In this document: piece after piece, positions 44,601-52,986 of the stretch
Layout of the letters: each line of letters starts with the position of its first letter
How positions within the stretch are numbered: position 1 is the first letter of the stretch
Assembly: GCF_000419585.1 (NCBI RefSeq)
Contig: NZ_ATTH01000001.1
Coordinates: 2,767,001 to 2,831,000, forward strand
Direction: 5' to 3'
Length of the DNA: 64,000 nucleotides
Source: Salisaeta longa DSM 21114
Lineage (GTDB): Bacteria; Bacteroidota; Rhodothermia; Rhodothermales; Salinibacteraceae
Notes under the pieces: generated by a model
What the model saw: only the letters and a program-made list of their open reading frames with translations
What the model was told of the DNA's origin: nothing
The model's database searches: none
Program-made: the position numbers and the translations under genes

Positions 44601-47319
44601 CGGTGCGTTCGCTGCGCCAGCGCAGGCGGCCGTCGGCGCCCACCTCGCGCACGCTGTTCCACTCCTGCCGCACCAGCTGCACGGTCACCGTTTTGCCCCC
44701 CACCGACGCGCCGTTGGGGTCGACCGTTGCGGCGTCAATGGTGAGCGTCTTCGTCTCCGACAGATCCAGGAACGAGGTGCCCGGCTTCAGCCCGATGTAA
44801 AAGAGGCCGGGGTGCAGCGGAACGCGGGTGCGTGCCGAAATCGTCTGGCGCGTGGGGCTCGTCACTGTTCCGGAAAACGTCAGCGTAGCGGGCGCTCCGT
44901 GTTCGTTGCCTGGCAGCGGCGTGCGGACGCGGGCGGCGCTGTTGGCGTTGAGCAGGGTATCGCCTTCGGCGATGGTGGCGTACAGGTACCCGTCCATCGG
45001 CCCAAAGCGGTACCCGTCGAAGCCGTCCGGGTCGAACGCCCCCGACGTCATGCGGAGCGTGTAGTCGACGGGCTGTCCGGCCATGCCCGCCCCAAAGAGG
45101 TAGCGCGCCGAGATCGTCCCCTCGAAGAAGTCACCCGCCACGTACTGCGGAGCGACGGCGTGTGCCTCAACCGCGAACGACGCCCGGCGAAAGGCATCCA
45201 CCCGGAAGCTGCCGGTGGCAAAGCCGCCGCGGTCCCAGGAGTCCTCCGCGGCGAGGGTCGTGTCGGTGGCAAAGCCGAGGCGCATCACGTAGCGTCCTTG
45301 CGTTGCACTTGGGCTCGCGGTCCACTGCCCGTGCAGCGTCCCCGTGGGGCGCGGCTGAAACGAGCCGTCGTAGACCAGGGCCCCGCGGGGCCCGTGAATC
45401 ACGAGGCGCAACGAATCGCGGATCGGCGCCCAGTCGCCATCGGTCTTTTGCCGGGCAATGCCCTTAAAGTGCACGGTGCTGCCCGCGGGGTACAGGCCGC
45501 GATCGGTAAACAGCGTGGCCGTGCGGGTGCGCGGCTCCGGACTCCAATCGTAGTCTACGCCCAGGCGGTAGGGCTCCACGCCGTCGTCGTACGCGCTGCT
45601 GGTAAAAGCGACGTCGCCGTTGTGCGTCACGACGGCGTACACGGTGGGCGACGACCAGCGGCCCTCGGATGTCATCCCCAAGGCCGCCCAGCCGGGGGCT
45701 TGTGCGCGTCCCTGCGCGTCGGTGGTGCCGGTCCACAGCACGTCGTTTGCTTCGTTGCGGAGGGTGACGGTTGCCCCGGCAACGGGCGTGGCGTCCGCGA
45801 GGCGTGTGACGACCACCAGAATTTGGTGTGGGCTGAACTTGCCCGTGACGCCCAGGCGCGTGACCTGCGCCAGGGCACGGTGGGAGCGGTCATCGAGCAC
45901 CGCCGGCCCGCGCAGATGCATGCCAATCAGCCCGGTGCCGCCCGTGAGCAAAGAGTCGAACGGCAGCAGCGCCACGCCGGGGGTGTTGCGCGGTAGGTCC
46001 AAGTCTACCGTCCGGCGCGCCGGTACGGCCGACCGCTCGCACGTGGCATAGGGGCGCATGTACGGGCAGAGCGCCGGGACCAGGGTGCGGGCCGTGAGGC
46101 GCTCCATGCCCACACGCACCGAGGCGACGTTGGTCGCGCGTAGCGGGAGGGTGGTCATCCCATTAGCTTCGAGCACGAGCAGGCCGGTTTTGGCATTCAG
46201 CGCCGGTTCGTAGGCGCGGGTGCCAAACGTAGCGGAAGTCCGCGGCAGCGTTTGCCCCATCGTGTCGCGCAGGGTGGTGAGCGTGAGCGTGTAGCGCGTT
46301 TCGGGCTGAAACGTAAGCGGCAGGGTGTGCGAGGTGCTTACGTTGGCATCGCGCGCCTCGATGCCCGCGGGCCACGGCACGGCGGGCGTAAACGAGAGCG
46401 CCTTGCGCAGCGCCTCGAAGCGCACCGGCGTGCTAAATGAGAGCGTGAGGCTCCCATTGGGATCGAGCCGGGTGGGGCGATCGCGGTAGTACCTCGGTTG
46501 GTCGACTTCCGTCAGGCGGAGCGGGCCGTACGTTTCGAAGTTAAGGGTCGTGGCCTCGTCGGTCCCGAGTGGGCCTTCAGCGCTGGGCAGCCCCTGTTCT
46601 ACGCGCAGGACAAACGAAGCGCCGGAGGGCAGCGGCCGGGTGGGCGTAACCACGAGGGTACTGTCGCTGGCATTGCGCACGTCGATGGCATACGACCGGC
46701 GGCCGCGCGCCTGCGATCGGCGTTGATAAAGCCGGAGGAAGGGCGCCGCCGCTTTGGCCACCACGTGCTGATTGAAGTGCAGGCGTAGCGGCTGGGTGGG
46801 TGCCACAAAATCTGCTCCGCGAGCCGGTACAGAGGACACGAGGCGGGGGCGCGGCGTCTCGAACGACCACGTGAACGGCGCGTCTAGCGTCTGCCCGTCA
46901 ACGCTCGTTAGGGTAGGGCGCAGCGTCACCTCAAACGCGGTGGCGGGCGGCAGCGCGCGGTCGGGCGTAAAGACGAGCGTTTGGGTGCCTTCCCACCGCA
47001 GGGTGCCGGTGAGGGCCGGGCGGGTGGTAAGCACGTCCGGCGGCGGTGGCGGCGCATCGCCCAGCGGCACCATCGGGCGCGTAAAGGTTACGGTGAGGGG
47101 CTGTTGGGGCGGCAGCGTGCGGTGCCCGCCGATGGGCGTGGCGCTCAGGATGCGGAGCGGGCCGTCGAGCGTGGGTACGTAGTTGGGCGCTTCGTTCGCT
47201 TGCGCTAAGGCAACGGTGCGCACAGAGGTTTGCTCTGAGGAGGAGCCCGTGCACGACGTAAGCCCAGCGGCCACGATCAGCAGAGCGAACAGGCGAGCGG
47301 AAGCAATGAGGAGGCGCAT
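41620..47319 (-). CDS. Bacterial alpha-2-macroglobulin-family lipoprotein
   Basis: From the ATG at 47319 this is 1899 residues with a lipoprotein signal ending at GLTSC (Cys23). The order of domains fits bacterial alpha-2-macroglobulins: Ig-like macroglobulin domains in the N-terminal part (for example GTLRWEGTQTLVFTPDRALP), then MG domains with the A2M_N pattern LYPAGSTVHFKGIARQKTDG. A bait-region zone precedes the A2M domain (HWDPVITTDGSGHATVSFTL, near residue 1170). The thioester motif Cys-Ile-Glu-Gln is in YGCIEQRTS, with the Cys at residue 1395. It is followed by alpha-alpha toroid repeats and a C-terminal receptor-like beta domain. Such proteins trap attacking proteases in the periplasm. 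PBP1C, the usual partner, is not adjacent. Confidence 0.93.
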   Translation of the reverse strand: MRLLIASARLFALLIVAAGLTSCTGSSSEQTSVRTVALAQANEAPNYVPTLDGPLRILSATPIGGHRTLPPQQPLTVTFTRPMVPLGDAPPPPPDVLTTRPALTGTLRWEGTQTLVFTPDRALPPATAFEVTLRPTLTSVDGQTLDAPFTWSFETPRPRLVSSVPARGADFVAPTQPLRLHFNQHVVAKAAAPFLRLYQRRSQARGRRSYAIDVRNASDSTLVVTPTRPLPSGASFVLRVEQGLPSAEGPLGTDEATTLNFETYGPLRLTEVDQPRYYRDRPTRLDPNGSLTLSFSTPVRFEALRKALSFTPAVPWPAGIEARDANVSTSHTLPLTFQPETRYTLTLTTLRDTMGQTLPRTSATFGTRAYEPALNAKTGLLVLEANGMTTLPLRATNVASVRVGMERLTARTLVPALCPYMRPYATCERSAVPARRTVDLDLPRNTPGVALLPFDSLLTGGTGLIGMHLRGPAVLDDRSHRALAQVTRLGVTGKFSPHQILVVVTRLADATPVAGATVTLRNEANDVLWTGTTDAQGRAQAPGWAALGMTSEGRWSSPTVYAVVTHNGDVAFTSSAYDDGVEPYRLGVDYDWSPEPRTRTATLFTDRGLYPAGSTVHFKGIARQKTDGDWAPIRDSLRLVIHGPRGALVYDGSFQPRPTGTLHGQWTASPSATQGRYVMRLGFATDTTLAAEDSWDRGGFATGSFRVDAFRRASFAVEAHAVAPQYVAGDFFEGTISARYLFGAGMAGQPVDYTLRMTSGAFDPDGFDGYRFGPMDGYLYATIAEGDTLLNANSAARVRTPLPGNEHGAPATLTFSGTVTSPTRQTISARTRVPLHPGLFYIGLKPGTSFLDLSETKTLTIDAATVDPNGASVGGKTVTVQLVRQEWNSVREVGADGRLRWRSERTEAVVTERTVTTERGRATRLTVPVAQGGRYVIRATARDVRGNAIRSETYLYASGAGYVAWQRSNDDRIPLITDQDRYVPGETAEVMVQSPYETASALITVEREGILSSRVTTLTGSTPSIEIPLAERHLPNVFVSVILWKGRTAPPEATHDPGAPAFKIGYAELRVDAAQKHLQVTVTPSQDTYRPGETATVDLQLRTAAGEGVPGEIAFSAADAGVLNLIGYRLPDPFETFYGPRPLGVTTTDTRGYLVEQRSFGQKAEALGGGGGMVGNGLRTDFRALAHWDPVITTDGSGHATVSFTLPERLTTFRLMATALTSEQQFGAAHTDVTVTQPLVQQPALPRFARRGDTFSAGVLVSNRTGQAGAVTVRAAAEGLTLRSASEQTIRLPAGATEEVRFTWHAPRADTARLQFRAALGGARDAFATTLPILRPSTKQVSATVAATQDRAQQTLRLPPNRLPELGTFSVRLSSTALVGLDGALPYLFDYPYGCIEQRTSRIRPLLLGRALLDAFDLQVLGGTREQQVRDWFNRLPNYWVGDGFSLWDSGTRAHPYVSAYVVLALAEAQAAGYAVPQPLTQQAVAALRATVRNRSDRPEPYSDAVWTDTRAFMLYALARHGVVLESEVAALASDPPSSPEAVSHLLRTVVHANTAALNRYRDALTRALRAQLRVEATEAYLRVPDTGAYGWIFGSSVRATAHGLTALIEAGPTDAFRSLAQRMVRYLINQRQNGHWASTQDNAAVVDALRAYVEAYEAAAPDFAATVQLAGRTILEEAFRQRTLRVASRTVPAADLPTGRTLPLTVTADGTGTAYYAAQLITYTDAPQPARAQGLRLERTIQRLNDRGDAVGAPQSTGRDTLRLAAGQLVRVTLRLYSPADRNYVVVDDALPAGLEPVNAAFETSDQQALGRADVGASRWWGSFNHTELRDTRVLLFADFLQQGAHTYTYLARATTPGTFIHPPATAEEMYQPAIRGQTATGAVIVTPPLPSTAARRP

Positions 47320-47635
47320 GGGCGGTGAGCGCTGGGCAGTAGATCGTTGCCCGACAATGTAACGAGGACGCGACACTAAAGAAACCATGTGCATCTTATG
47401 CTTGCGTGACCGTACAAGCACGCAAATGCACCATCTTAGAAAGATTGCGCGTCGCGTGGCGGCATGGAGCGGGCGTTCAAAAAATCAATGACGGACCCGC
47501 GCTTGTCCCTGCTGTGTCTTATACTTGCCAACAACCATTCGGCTGGTCAGGCAGCATCCGCCCTGTGCGCGGGGGCGCCTTCCGGATGCGAAGTGGCTCG
47601 GTTCGTTTCTCTCATGGATAACCTTCGGCTGCGTT
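47320..47635. promoter_or_regulatory. Divergent region A2M / hisC with an inverted repeat
   Basis: 316 bases between the A2M gene (minus) and hisC (plus). TTGCGTG at 47402-47408 and CACGCAA at 47419-47425 form a 7-bp inverted repeat with a 10-base spacer; the arms read on as CTTGCGTG and CACGCAA, with TGCA-like flanks. It could be an operator or a stem. No RNA gene is seen. Start codons were chosen by the signal peptide on one side and the PLP-enzyme core on the other. Confidence 0.35.
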
Positions 47636-48748
47636 ATGGCTACATCGGCTCCTTCTTCTTCGGTAGATGACGTGCTGCGCCACGTGCGTTCGGCGGTGCG
47701 CAACGAAAAAGCGTACGTGGTGGGGGCGCCCTCGCGGGCCGAGGTGAAGCTCAACCAAAACGAAAGCCCGTACGACCTGCCGGCCGACGTGCGCGACGAG
47801 CTTCACGAGCACCTGGCCGCCCTGCAGGCGAACCGGTACCCGGCCGAGCAGCCGCATCAGCTGTGCGCGGCCCTCGCGGAGGCGCACGGCATAACGCCGG
47901 AGCACATTCTGGTGGGCAACGGATCGAACGAACTCACTTACACCTTTGGGCTGTGCTTTATCGACCCGGGCACGCCGGTGGTGCTGCCGCGCCCCATGTT
48001 TTCGCTCTACGAAAAGGTGGCGCACCTCTACGGCGCCGACCTCACGAGCGTGGGGCCGCGCGACGACCTCTCCTTTGACACCGACGCACTCGTAGACGCC
48101 GTGCAGCGCACAGGCGCGGCGTTTACCGTGCTTACGTCGCCCAACAATCCCACCGGGCTGGCCATGCCCTTGGCAGAAATTGAGCGTGTGGTAGACGCAG
48201 CCCCCGGCATTGTGGTCGTGGATGAGGCGTACGTCGAGTTCAACCCTGAGGGCAGCGCCCTTTCCTTGCTCGACGCGCATCCCAACGTGGTCATCATGCG
48301 CACCTTCTCGAAGGCGTACGGCCTGGCGGGGCTGCGCCTGGGCTACATCATGGCACATCCGCGCCTGGTGCGCGAGGTCACGAAGTCGCGCCTCCCGTTT
48401 ATGGTGGACCGCCTCGCGGAAGCCGCGGGCCTCGCGCTGTTGGAGCGCCCGGCGCTCATTGCCGAGCGCGTGGAGCAGATGAAAGACAGCTGCGCCCGCC
48501 TTACCGAGGCGCTCGCCGCACGAAGCGGCGTTACGGTGGTCCCTTCCCAGGCCAACTTCGTGCTGTTCGAGCCGCCGGGGGAGGCCACGCGCTTGCAAGA
48601 ACGCCTGGCCGACCGGGGCGTGCTGGTGCGTAACATGGGCGGTTACGCGTCGCTGGCGGGCTTTCTGCGCGTTGCGGCGGGCACGCCGGCGGAGAACAAG
48701 GCATTTCTGGAAGCGTTGGATGATGCGCTACATGAACGCGGCGCATAA
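47636..48748 (+). CDS. hisC: Histidinol-phosphate aminotransferase
   Basis: HisC transfers an amino group from glutamate to imidazole-acetol phosphate in histidine synthesis. The 370-residue class I/II PLP enzyme shows VKLNQNESPYDLP near residue 37, the HisC-type substrate stretch. It continues with ILVGNGSNELTYTFGLCFID near residue 95, TSPNNPTGLAMPLAEI near residue 165, and VVVDEAYVEFNPEG near residue 192, with the Asp that binds the pyridine nitrogen. The Schiff-base Lys is in MRTFSKAYGLAGLRLGY near residue 223. The Arg that binds the substrate carboxylate is in FLRVAAGTPAENKAFL at the C-terminus. The start was moved to ATG at 47636, since the upstream frame is not conserved-looking. DUF151 nuclease follows after 57 bases. 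Confidence 0.94.
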   Translation: MATSAPSSSVDDVLRHVRSAVRNEKAYVVGAPSRAEVKLNQNESPYDLPADVRDELHEHLAALQANRYPAEQPHQLCAALAEAHGITPEHILVGNGSNELTYTFGLCFIDPGTPVVLPRPMFSLYEKVAHLYGADLTSVGPRDDLSFDTDALVDAVQRTGAAFTVLTSPNNPTGLAMPLAEIERVVDAAPGIVVVDEAYVEFNPEGSALSLLDAHPNVVIMRTFSKAYGLAGLRLGYIMAHPRLVREVTKSRLPFMVDRLAEAAGLALLERPALIAERVEQMKDSCARLTEALAARSGVTVVPSQANFVLFEPPGEATRLQERLADRGVLVRNMGGYASLAGFLRVAAGTPAENKAFLEALDDALHERGA

Positions 48749-48805
48749 TGTACGCCCGCCGGGTCGCTTGCTTCGTATTTTGCTTATTTCCACAGTTCCC
48801 ACGCG

Positions 48806-49408
48806 ATGGATTTTATCCGCGTAGACATTATCGGCCTCTCGACTAGTCCTTCCAGCGGCGGCGCCTATGCGTTGGTGCTGGGCGAGGTGGATGGCAACCG
48901 CCGTCTGCCTATCATCATTGGGGCGTTTGAGGCACAGGCGATTGCCCTGGAGTTAGAAAAGATCCAGCCGCCGCGGCCCATGACGCACGATTTGCTGCGC
49001 GACACCTTCGAGTCGTTCGAGGTCGATGTCAGCGAAATCGTGATTGACGAGCTGCGCGAAGGGACGTTCTTTGCCAAGATCCGGTACGCGCACAACGGCG
49101 ACGAGGAGCAGCTAGACGCCCGTCCCAGCGATGCGGTGGCCCTCGCGGTGCGCGTCGGCGCGCCCATCTTTGTGGCGCCGATGGTGCTTGAGGAGGCCGG
49201 CATCGTGGCCGAAGACGAGGAGACGAGCATGTCGTCGCTTGCCGAGAAAGCCGAGTCGACGGCTTCAAGCGAGGAAGAAACCGGCGGAACGAAGCTGGAG
49301 CGGATGGAGCGGAAGCTCCAAAAGGCGATCGACGAGGAGGATTATGAGCGCGCGGCCGAGCTGCGCGACGAAATTGAACAACTGAAAAGCCAGCAAAACC
49401 AAAACTAG
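48806..49408 (+). CDS. DUF151 bifunctional nuclease-type protein with C-terminal UVR motif
   Basis: This 200-residue protein has the DUF151/bifunctional-nuclease domain at residues 1-135. Typical pieces are VDIIGLSTSPSSGGAYALVL, RRLPIIIGAFEAQAIALELE, RPMTHDLLRDTFESF and ARPSDAVALAVRVGAPIFV. Relatives cleave RNA and DNA weakly and are linked to stress responses. A linker rich in Ser, Glu and Thr (140-165) follows. The C-terminal coiled UVR motif ([20 protein letters not shown]) is the same type of UvrB/UvrC-interaction helix found at the end of UvrB. That gives a plausible but unproven link to excision repair or to Clp adaptor-like functions. It is probably co-transcribed with hisC. Confidence 0.9.
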   Translation: MDFIRVDIIGLSTSPSSGGAYALVLGEVDGNRRLPIIIGAFEAQAIALELEKIQPPRPMTHDLLRDTFESFEVDVSEIVIDELREGTFFAKIRYAHNGDEEQLDARPSDAVALAVRVGAPIFVAPMVLEEAGIVAEDEETSMSSLAEKAESTASSEEETGGTKLERMERKLQKAIDEEDYERAAELRDEIEQLKSQQNQN

Positions 49409-49479
49409 ACGTACGGCGGCCCGGCCGTATGGCTGCGGGGCCGCGCGCGTTCGCTTCGTGCCCATCTGTCTGCTCTTGT

Positions 49480-51126
49480 ATGCCTGCCGACACGCTGCCC
49501 GCTATTGATCGATGTGCCCTTGATGCCCTCGGGGCCTTTCCGGAATTGTTTGTGGACTACGCGACGCGCTTCGAGGCCGTCGCGTCTTTTTATGCCGACG
49601 ATTGGCGCGCCGAGGCGGCGTGGGCGCGCGCAGCCGAGCGGGCGGCGGGGCAACCGGCCGACCGGGCCGTGCTGGCCGACGTGCTCACCGAGCAAAACGA
49701 CGCCTGGGGCTGCTCCCCCGCGACGGCCGCGAACATCGAAGCGCTCCGCGCGCCCGATACGGTGGCAGTCGTCACCGGTCAGCAGGTGGGCCTGCTGGGC
49801 GGCCCGCTCTACACCATCACCAAAACGCTCACGGCGCTCCAACTCGCCGAACGCATGGCCGAGGCAACCGGCCGCACCGTGGTCCCGGTGTTTTGGGTCG
49901 AGGGCGAAGACCACGACATGGCCGAGATTGCCCAGGCGCATGTGCTGGAGCGCAACGACCTGCGCACGCTCACCTACGCGCCCGACGGATTGCCCGAGAA
50001 CCCGGGGGCGGTGGGGCGCCTGCCGCTCACCGACGATGCCCTGGCGCCGGTGCTCGATGCGCTCGATGCGGCCCTCCCGCCGTCCGACTTCAAGCCGGAC
50101 GTCATGGATCTCGTGCATGCGGCCTACGCCCCGGGCACGTCCATCGAAGATGCGTTTGCCAAGCTCATGCAGCAGCTCTTTGGCGGGGCCGGCCTGGTGC
50201 TGCTGAACCCCGACGACGCGCGCTTGAAGCGCCTCGTGGCGCCCCTTTTCCGGCGCGACCTAACCGACCCCGAGACGCCCGTGGCCCGCGTGCGGTCGGC
50301 CAGCGATGCGCTCACCGAGGCGGGCTACCACGCCCAGGTGCACGCGCGGCCCACGAACCTCTTTTGGCTCGACGACGCGCGCCGCCCCATCGACTACGTG
50401 GGCGACAACCGGTTCGTGCTGCGCGACACCGAGCGGTCGTTCACGTGCTCCGAGCTGCTGGATCACTTGGAAGCGGCCCCCGAGCGCTTTAGTCCCAACG
50501 TGGTGCTGCGCCCGCTCATGCAAGACCTGCTGCTGCCCACCACGGCCTACGTGGCCGGCCCGGGCGAGGTATCCTACTTTGCGCAGTACAAGGGCGTGTA
50601 CGACTGGGCCGAGCTCCACATGCCGCTCATCTATCCACGCGCCAGCGTGTCGCTCGTCGAGTCGAAGGTGCGCAAGGTGCTGGACAAGTTCGACCTTGCC
50701 GTGCCCGACCTGTCGGCCGACCCGGAGCAGCTGTTTCAGTCGGTGGTCCTGGAGCAGATGGACGTGGACGTCGACGCGGTGTTTGGCGACGCGACGCGGC
50801 AGTTGCATCAGGCCATCAATGCGCTGAAGCCCGCGGTAGAGGCGGTTGACCGTACCCTCGTGTCGTCGGCCGAAGCCACGCGCGCGGCACTAATGGACGA
50901 CCTGAACGACCTGAAGCAACGCGTGGTGCGGGCCGAGAAGCGCCAGCAGGAAGAGGTGCGCGCGCAGCTCGACAAGGCCTACCACAATTTGCGGCCGGCC
51001 GGCCAACTGCAAGAGCGCACGCTCTCCATCCTGTACTTTTTGAACAAGTACAGCCCGGCGCTGATTGACCAGCTACGTGCAGCGCTTGCGCTGGACACGT
51101 CGTCGCATCAAATTGTGGATTTATAG
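49480..51126 (+). CDS. bshC: Bacillithiol biosynthesis cysteine-adding enzyme BshC
   Basis: BshC adds cysteine to glucosaminyl-malate in the last step of bacillithiol synthesis. From the ATG at 49480 the product has 548 residues, the family size. Conserved pieces are VVTGQQVGLLGGPLYTITKT near residue 95, FWVEGEDHDMAEIAQAHVL near residue 140, VVLRPLMQDLLLPTTAYVAG near residue 340, and GEVSYFAQYKGVYDWAELHM. The C-terminal half is a long coiled coil ending in RTLSILYFLNKYSPALIDQL. Bacillithiol occurs in Firmicutes, Deinococcus and Bacteroidota-line species, which fits the host. bshA and bshB are not in the window. The HD hydrolase gene starts 11 bases after its stop, so the two are coupled. Confidence 0.94.
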   Translation: MPADTLPAIDRCALDALGAFPELFVDYATRFEAVASFYADDWRAEAAWARAAERAAGQPADRAVLADVLTEQNDAWGCSPATAANIEALRAPDTVAVVTGQQVGLLGGPLYTITKTLTALQLAERMAEATGRTVVPVFWVEGEDHDMAEIAQAHVLERNDLRTLTYAPDGLPENPGAVGRLPLTDDALAPVLDALDAALPPSDFKPDVMDLVHAAYAPGTSIEDAFAKLMQQLFGGAGLVLLNPDDARLKRLVAPLFRRDLTDPETPVARVRSASDALTEAGYHAQVHARPTNLFWLDDARRPIDYVGDNRFVLRDTERSFTCSELLDHLEAAPERFSPNVVLRPLMQDLLLPTTAYVAGPGEVSYFAQYKGVYDWAELHMPLIYPRASVSLVESKVRKVLDKFDLAVPDLSADPEQLFQSVVLEQMDVDVDAVFGDATRQLHQAINALKPAVEAVDRTLVSSAEATRAALMDDLNDLKQRVVRAEKRQQEEVRAQLDKAYHNLRPAGQLQERTLSILYFLNKYSPALIDQLRAALALDTSSHQIVDL

Positions 51127-51136
51127 CGACCGGTTT

Positions 51137-51811
51137 ATGGAGGACGACTTGCTCAATCCGCTGGTGGAGCGTGCCATCGAGTACGCGGCCCAGTGGCACG
51201 ATGCTACGTACCGAAAAGGCACCTGGCGCCCGCCCCTTTCTGCACCCGAGGCCCACGAGGCCCCGCGCACCCCGGCGTTTGCACACCTTACGGCCGTGGC
51301 CCACATCGTACAGCGGGCCGGATGGCCCGATCCGGCGGTGGCTGCTGCGTACCTGCACGATGCGGTAGAAGACCGCAACCGGCACGGCCAGCGGCTGGCG
51401 CGGCGGCAGCTCCGCGATGCCATGGGCACCGAGGTGACGACGCTGGTGGCCTGGGTGAGCGAGCAGAAGCTGGGCGCGCAGGGAGAGCCCCGCGCCTGGA
51501 AGCCGCGAAAGGACGATTACCTCCAGCAGATTGCGGATGCCCCCGATGCGGCGGTGGCCATCAGTCTGGCCGACAAGCTGCACAACCTGTGGACGATGAA
51601 CCAGAGCCTCGACCGCGGCATCGACATCTTTTCGGATGGGCCGCAGCGCGCGGGCCTCAGCGCGGGTCCCGGACAGCAGCAGTGGTTCTATCAGCAGATG
51701 CTGGCGCGCACCGCCGCCCGCTCCGATCCGCGGCTCGTCCGGCAACACGAACGGCTACAGGTGGAAGTGGATCGCTTCCAGGGGCTGCTTACGGCTCAAC
51801 ACGTCGAGTGA
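51137..51811 (+). CDS. HD-domain phosphohydrolase, RelA/SpoT-hydrolase-like
   Basis: This 224-residue protein has the metal-binding HD set seen in the hydrolase half of RelA/SpoT proteins: AFAHLTAVAHIVQRAG near residue 50 (His), AYLHDAVEDRNRHG near 75 (His-Asp), and ISLADKLHNLWTMNQ near 150 (Asp, then LHN). The spacing and the DAVED signature are close to small alarmone hydrolases (Mesh1 type) and MazG-like HD proteins. It may degrade (p)ppGpp or another nucleotide; this is inference. The ATG at 51137 lies 11 bases after bshC. Its 3' end overlaps the convergent Mth938-like gene by 16 bases. Confidence 0.8.
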   Translation: MEDDLLNPLVERAIEYAAQWHDATYRKGTWRPPLSAPEAHEAPRTPAFAHLTAVAHIVQRAGWPDPAVAAAYLHDAVEDRNRHGQRLARRQLRDAMGTEVTTLVAWVSEQKLGAQGEPRAWKPRKDDYLQQIADAPDAAVAISLADKLHNLWTMNQSLDRGIDIFSDGPQRAGLSAGPGQQQWFYQQMLARTAARSDPRLVRQHERLQVEVDRFQGLLTAQHVE

Positions 51812-52164
51812 AAGAGGCCGCCGGTTGGGCGTTCGGTGCGTAGCGCGTTGTATTTCGTGACGGCCGCGTCGGTGGGCAGCACGTGCACGGTCACCTCGCG
51901 GGCCGCGCACCAGTCGCGCGTTTCTTGCATCACCTGCAGGCGTTCGTGCATGCCCTGCGAGAGAACCACGACGGTTGCGCCGTGGGCCACGAGCTCCTCG
52001 ACGTCGGCCGGCTGAATCCCGGGCGTGTGGTGAGTGCCTGTCTCCGTCCAGTCCCACGCGCGGGCGCCGCCGGGGTAGCACTTCACGTCCTTGAACGGCG
52101 TCTCGTAGCCGTCCAGTTCGATGGTGCCCCAGGCGCAGTGCGTGATGCGGGGTGCGTGATCCAT
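51796..52164 (-). CDS. Mth938-like domain protein
   Basis: From the ATG at 52164 this is a 122-residue single-domain protein of the Mth938/NDUFAF3-like fold. Its motifs are WGTIELDGYETPFKDVKCYP, AWDWTETGTHHTPGIQPADV, TVVVLSQGMHERLQV, TDAAVTKYNALRTERP and the end GLFHSTC. The eukaryotic relative NDUFAF3 is a complex I assembly factor, and other relatives are fused to SecDF-linked genes; the bacterial role is not known. With a nuo operon in the same window the resemblance is worth noting but is not evidence of function. The gene follows rpiA on the minus strand after 97 bases that include a strong hairpin. Confidence 0.88.
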   Translation of the reverse strand: MDHAPRITHCAWGTIELDGYETPFKDVKCYPGGARAWDWTETGTHHTPGIQPADVEELVAHGATVVVLSQGMHERLQVMQETRDWCAAREVTVHVLPTDAAVTKYNALRTERPTGGLFHSTC

Positions 52165-52222
52165 AATGCGCAATGGGTTTGTGCAACAGACCATGCCAAC
52201 CCCCAACGCACGTGCCGGTTGG

Positions 52223-52260
52223 GCGGTTCAGGCCGTGGGCGCGTCGGCGGCCTGAACCGC
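52223..52260 (-). terminator. Perfect 12-bp inverted repeat just after the rpiA stop
   Basis: GCGGTTCAGGCC at 52223-52234 and GGCCTGAACCGC at 52249-52260 form a perfect 12-bp stem with a 14-base loop. It starts one base past the rpiA stop on the minus strand. No T run follows, so it may be an RNA-end stabiliser, a processing site or a Rho-linked stop between rpiA and the Mth938-like gene. Confidence 0.55.
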
Positions 52261-52261
52261 G

Positions 52262-52957
52262 CTACCACGTCTCGTGGCGCACGCTGCCGTCCGGCTGGCC
52301 GATCAGCACATCCGTTGCGAGGTCCAAGAACAAGCCATGATCCAGCACGCCGGGTTGGTCGTTGAGTGCGCGCCGGACGGCCGGTGCATCGTCGATGCCC
52401 GCGGGAAACGTAGCGTCCAGTACCCACAGGCCCTGATCGGTGACCACCGGGCCGTCTTTGCCGCGGCCCATGCGCAGCTCCACGGTGGCACCCAGGGCCT
52501 CCAGGCGGCGCTGCACAGGCGTTGCAGCCATGGGGAGCACCTCCACCGGCAGCGGCGCCTGCGTACCCAACTGCTGGACCGTTTTGGAGGGGTCGGCGAG
52601 CACGACAAAGCGATCGGCCTGCGTGGCCACCACCTTCTCGCGGGTATGCGCCGCGCCGCGGCCCTTGATGAGCGCCCCGCCGGGGGCCACTTCGTCCGCA
52701 CCGTCAAGCGCGAGGTCGAGCGTCGGGTGTGCGTCGAGCGTCGTCAGCGGAATGCCGACGGTGCGCGCCAGGCGCTCGGCAGCAAACGACGTGGGCACGC
52801 CCTGTACCGACAGGCCGTCGCGTTGGATGCGCGCGCCCAGCGCCTTGAGGGCAAAGGCGGTGGTTGAGCCGGTGCCCAGGCCCACCACCATTCCGGATTC
52901 GACCCACGCGGCGGCCTGCGTGCCGGCGGCCTGCTTGGCGGTTTCCTGATCGCTCAT
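52262..52957 (-). CDS. rpiA: Ribose-5-phosphate isomerase A
   Basis: RpiA converts ribose 5-phosphate and ribulose 5-phosphate into each other. The 231-residue product shows GMVVGLGTGSTTAFALKALG near residue 24 (substrate phosphate loop), LTTLDAHPTLDLALDGADEV near residue 68, and the catalytic Asp of GADEVAPGGALIKGRGAA. It then has VVLADPSKTVQQLGTQAPLPVE-type sequence near residue 120 (written here in part: VVLADPSKTVQQLG), and VTDQGLWVLDATFPAGIDD near residue 185. The ATG at 52957 is preferred: the upstream frame overlaps the terminator of ahcY. Length (about 220-235) is normal. Together with rpe this gives both interconversion steps of the non-oxidative pentose pathway. Confidence 0.96.
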   Translation of the reverse strand: MSDQETAKQAAGTQAAAWVESGMVVGLGTGSTTAFALKALGARIQRDGLSVQGVPTSFAAERLARTVGIPLTTLDAHPTLDLALDGADEVAPGGALIKGRGAAHTREKVVATQADRFVVLADPSKTVQQLGTQAPLPVEVLPMAATPVQRRLEALGATVELRMGRGKDGPVVTDQGLWVLDATFPAGIDDAPAVRRALNDQPGVLDHGLFLDLATDVLIGQPDGSVRHETW

Positions 52958-52986
52958 GGTGTCTGGTTTGTACAAGTCAGGGGGAG

